From: Gilliamella sp. ESL0441
GTDB taxonomy: Bacteria; Pseudomonadota; Gammaproteobacteria; Enterobacterales; Orbaceae
Assembly: GCF_019469185.1 (NCBI RefSeq)
Contig: NZ_CP048264.1
Location: forward strand, 2,542,001 to 2,606,000
Reading direction: 5' to 3'
Length of the DNA: 64,000 nt
A program made the translations under genes and the position numbers. Positions 63,587-64,000 of this stretch are shown one piece after another; the first letter of the stretch is position 1, and each line of letters starts with the position of its first letter. Below the pieces are notes generated by a model. The model saw only the letters and a program-made list of their open reading frames with translations. It had not been told where the DNA came from and searched no databases.

Positions 63587-64000
63587 AAATGAATCGTCTA
63601 TTCCACATCAAATTCATAAAGGTTCTGGTGATAATGTTTATGGTAATAAATATGTAAATAATATAAGTACTAATAATTTATTTATATATGCTGACATTGT
63701 TCCAGAAAATCTTCGAAAGATTGTTTTAGATATTCTTAATGACTTACGAGATTATAAAGCAGATGAGGCAAAAATAAAACTTACTGTTTTAAAGTCCTTT
63801 AATAATATAGATGAAGAAAGTTCAGCAATAATTGAAACACTTTCAATACATAGTAATTTAATTGAAAAAGAAAATTTAGAAAATGCCTTATTTGTTATCA
63901 ATACTTATTTGACCAAATATGAAAATTCATTAATTAAGGATCTATGTTTATCTGCTTTGATTGAATTACTTCATAAGCAAAATAAACATCACGAAGCATT
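63579..64000 (+). CDS. GapS6b-like protein, 3' end outside window
   Basis: Open from ATG 63579 to the window end (140 codons visible). It begins MNKNESSIPHQIHKGSGDNV then YGNKYVNN, repeating the motif of the upstream protein. It continues as a helical, Leu/Asn/Lys-rich region (ENLRKIVLDILNDLRDYKAD) suggestive of TPR-like alpha repeats; the effector domain, if any, lies beyond the window. The ATGAATAA overlap with the upstream stop shows a coupled two-gene operon. The GapS6b assignment is from memory and is tentative. Confidence 0.6.
   Translation, partial: MNKNESSIPHQIHKGSGDNVYGNKYVNNISTNNLFIYADIVPENLRKIVLDILNDLRDYKADEAKIKLTVLKSFNNIDEESSAIIETLSIHSNLIEKENLENALFVINTYLTKYENSLIKDLCLSALIELLHKQNKHHEA

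Overview
The window is AT-rich chromosomal DNA of a gammaproteobacterium. Most proteins read as close relatives of E. coli proteins, several with the same length and catalytic residue numbers: MetN 343 aa, GreA 158 aa, AroD His143/Lys170, FdnG residue 196. Conserved gene orders (greA / yhbY / rlmE-ftsH-folP, parE-parC, gmhB divergent from metNIQ, rpsL-rpsG-fusA-tuf) and the low GC fit a host-associated Enterobacterales-like lineage. Orbaceae (Gilliamella type) is my best guess, from recalled protein flavour and not from any search.

Layout. 1-6.1 kb: a catabolic-looking quinate/shikimate cluster: TIM-barrel protein, ydiB, aroD behind a likely CRP-dependent promoter, an SDR, a small ABM monooxygenase-fold protein and a 680-aa enoate-reductase-like flavoprotein. 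6.3-8.8 kb: plsB. 9.1-14.9 kb: respiratory formate dehydrogenase fdnGHI with fdhE; the catalytic residue is Cys, not Sec, and an FNR-like box lies upstream. 15.2-19.2 kb: two tandem substrate-binding proteins, a permease and an ATPase of a COG2984-type ABC importer; a TrpR-operator-like site over the first promoter suggests tryptophan or a related compound. 19.9-25.3 kb: a complete rrn operon on the minus strand (16S, tRNA-Glu, 23S, 5S) with P1/P2 promoters, boxA sites and a terminator. 25.5-34.7 kb: a DUF4184 membrane protein, gmhB, metNIQ under a MetJ box, trmO, hslO-hslR, a YicH-like AsmA protein, greA and yhbY. 34.8-38.4 kb: rlmE, ftsH, folP. 38.5-44.0 kb (minus): ubiA, then dmsD, dmsC, dmsB and dmsA, a DMSO/N-oxide type terminal reductase. 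44.2-52.4 kb: parE, parC, djlA, trkH and a TerC-CBS protein. 52.9-59.0 kb: an NCS2 purine permease and the str operon.

From about 59.0 kb to the end the character changes to a low-density accessory region. It holds two 5'-truncated copies of an rtcB C-terminal half (one frameshifted), a gamma-glutamyltransferase 3' remnant, an orphan Imm11-like immunity protein, a TM2 protein and long gene-poor AT-rich stretches. At the right edge is a two-gene operon whose proteins share an I-H-x-G-x-G-D-N-x-x-G-N-K motif. It resembles, from memory, the two-component GAPS6 anti-phage system (GapS6a/GapS6b). This operon, preceded by a 14-bp perfect palindrome, is the most interesting part of the window and is cut by the window end.

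Physiologically, formate oxidation by FdnGHI could feed quinol to DmsABC under anaerobiosis. The quinate/shikimate cluster may be a further anaerobic electron sink. The Trp and Met importers fit an amino-acid scavenging lifestyle.
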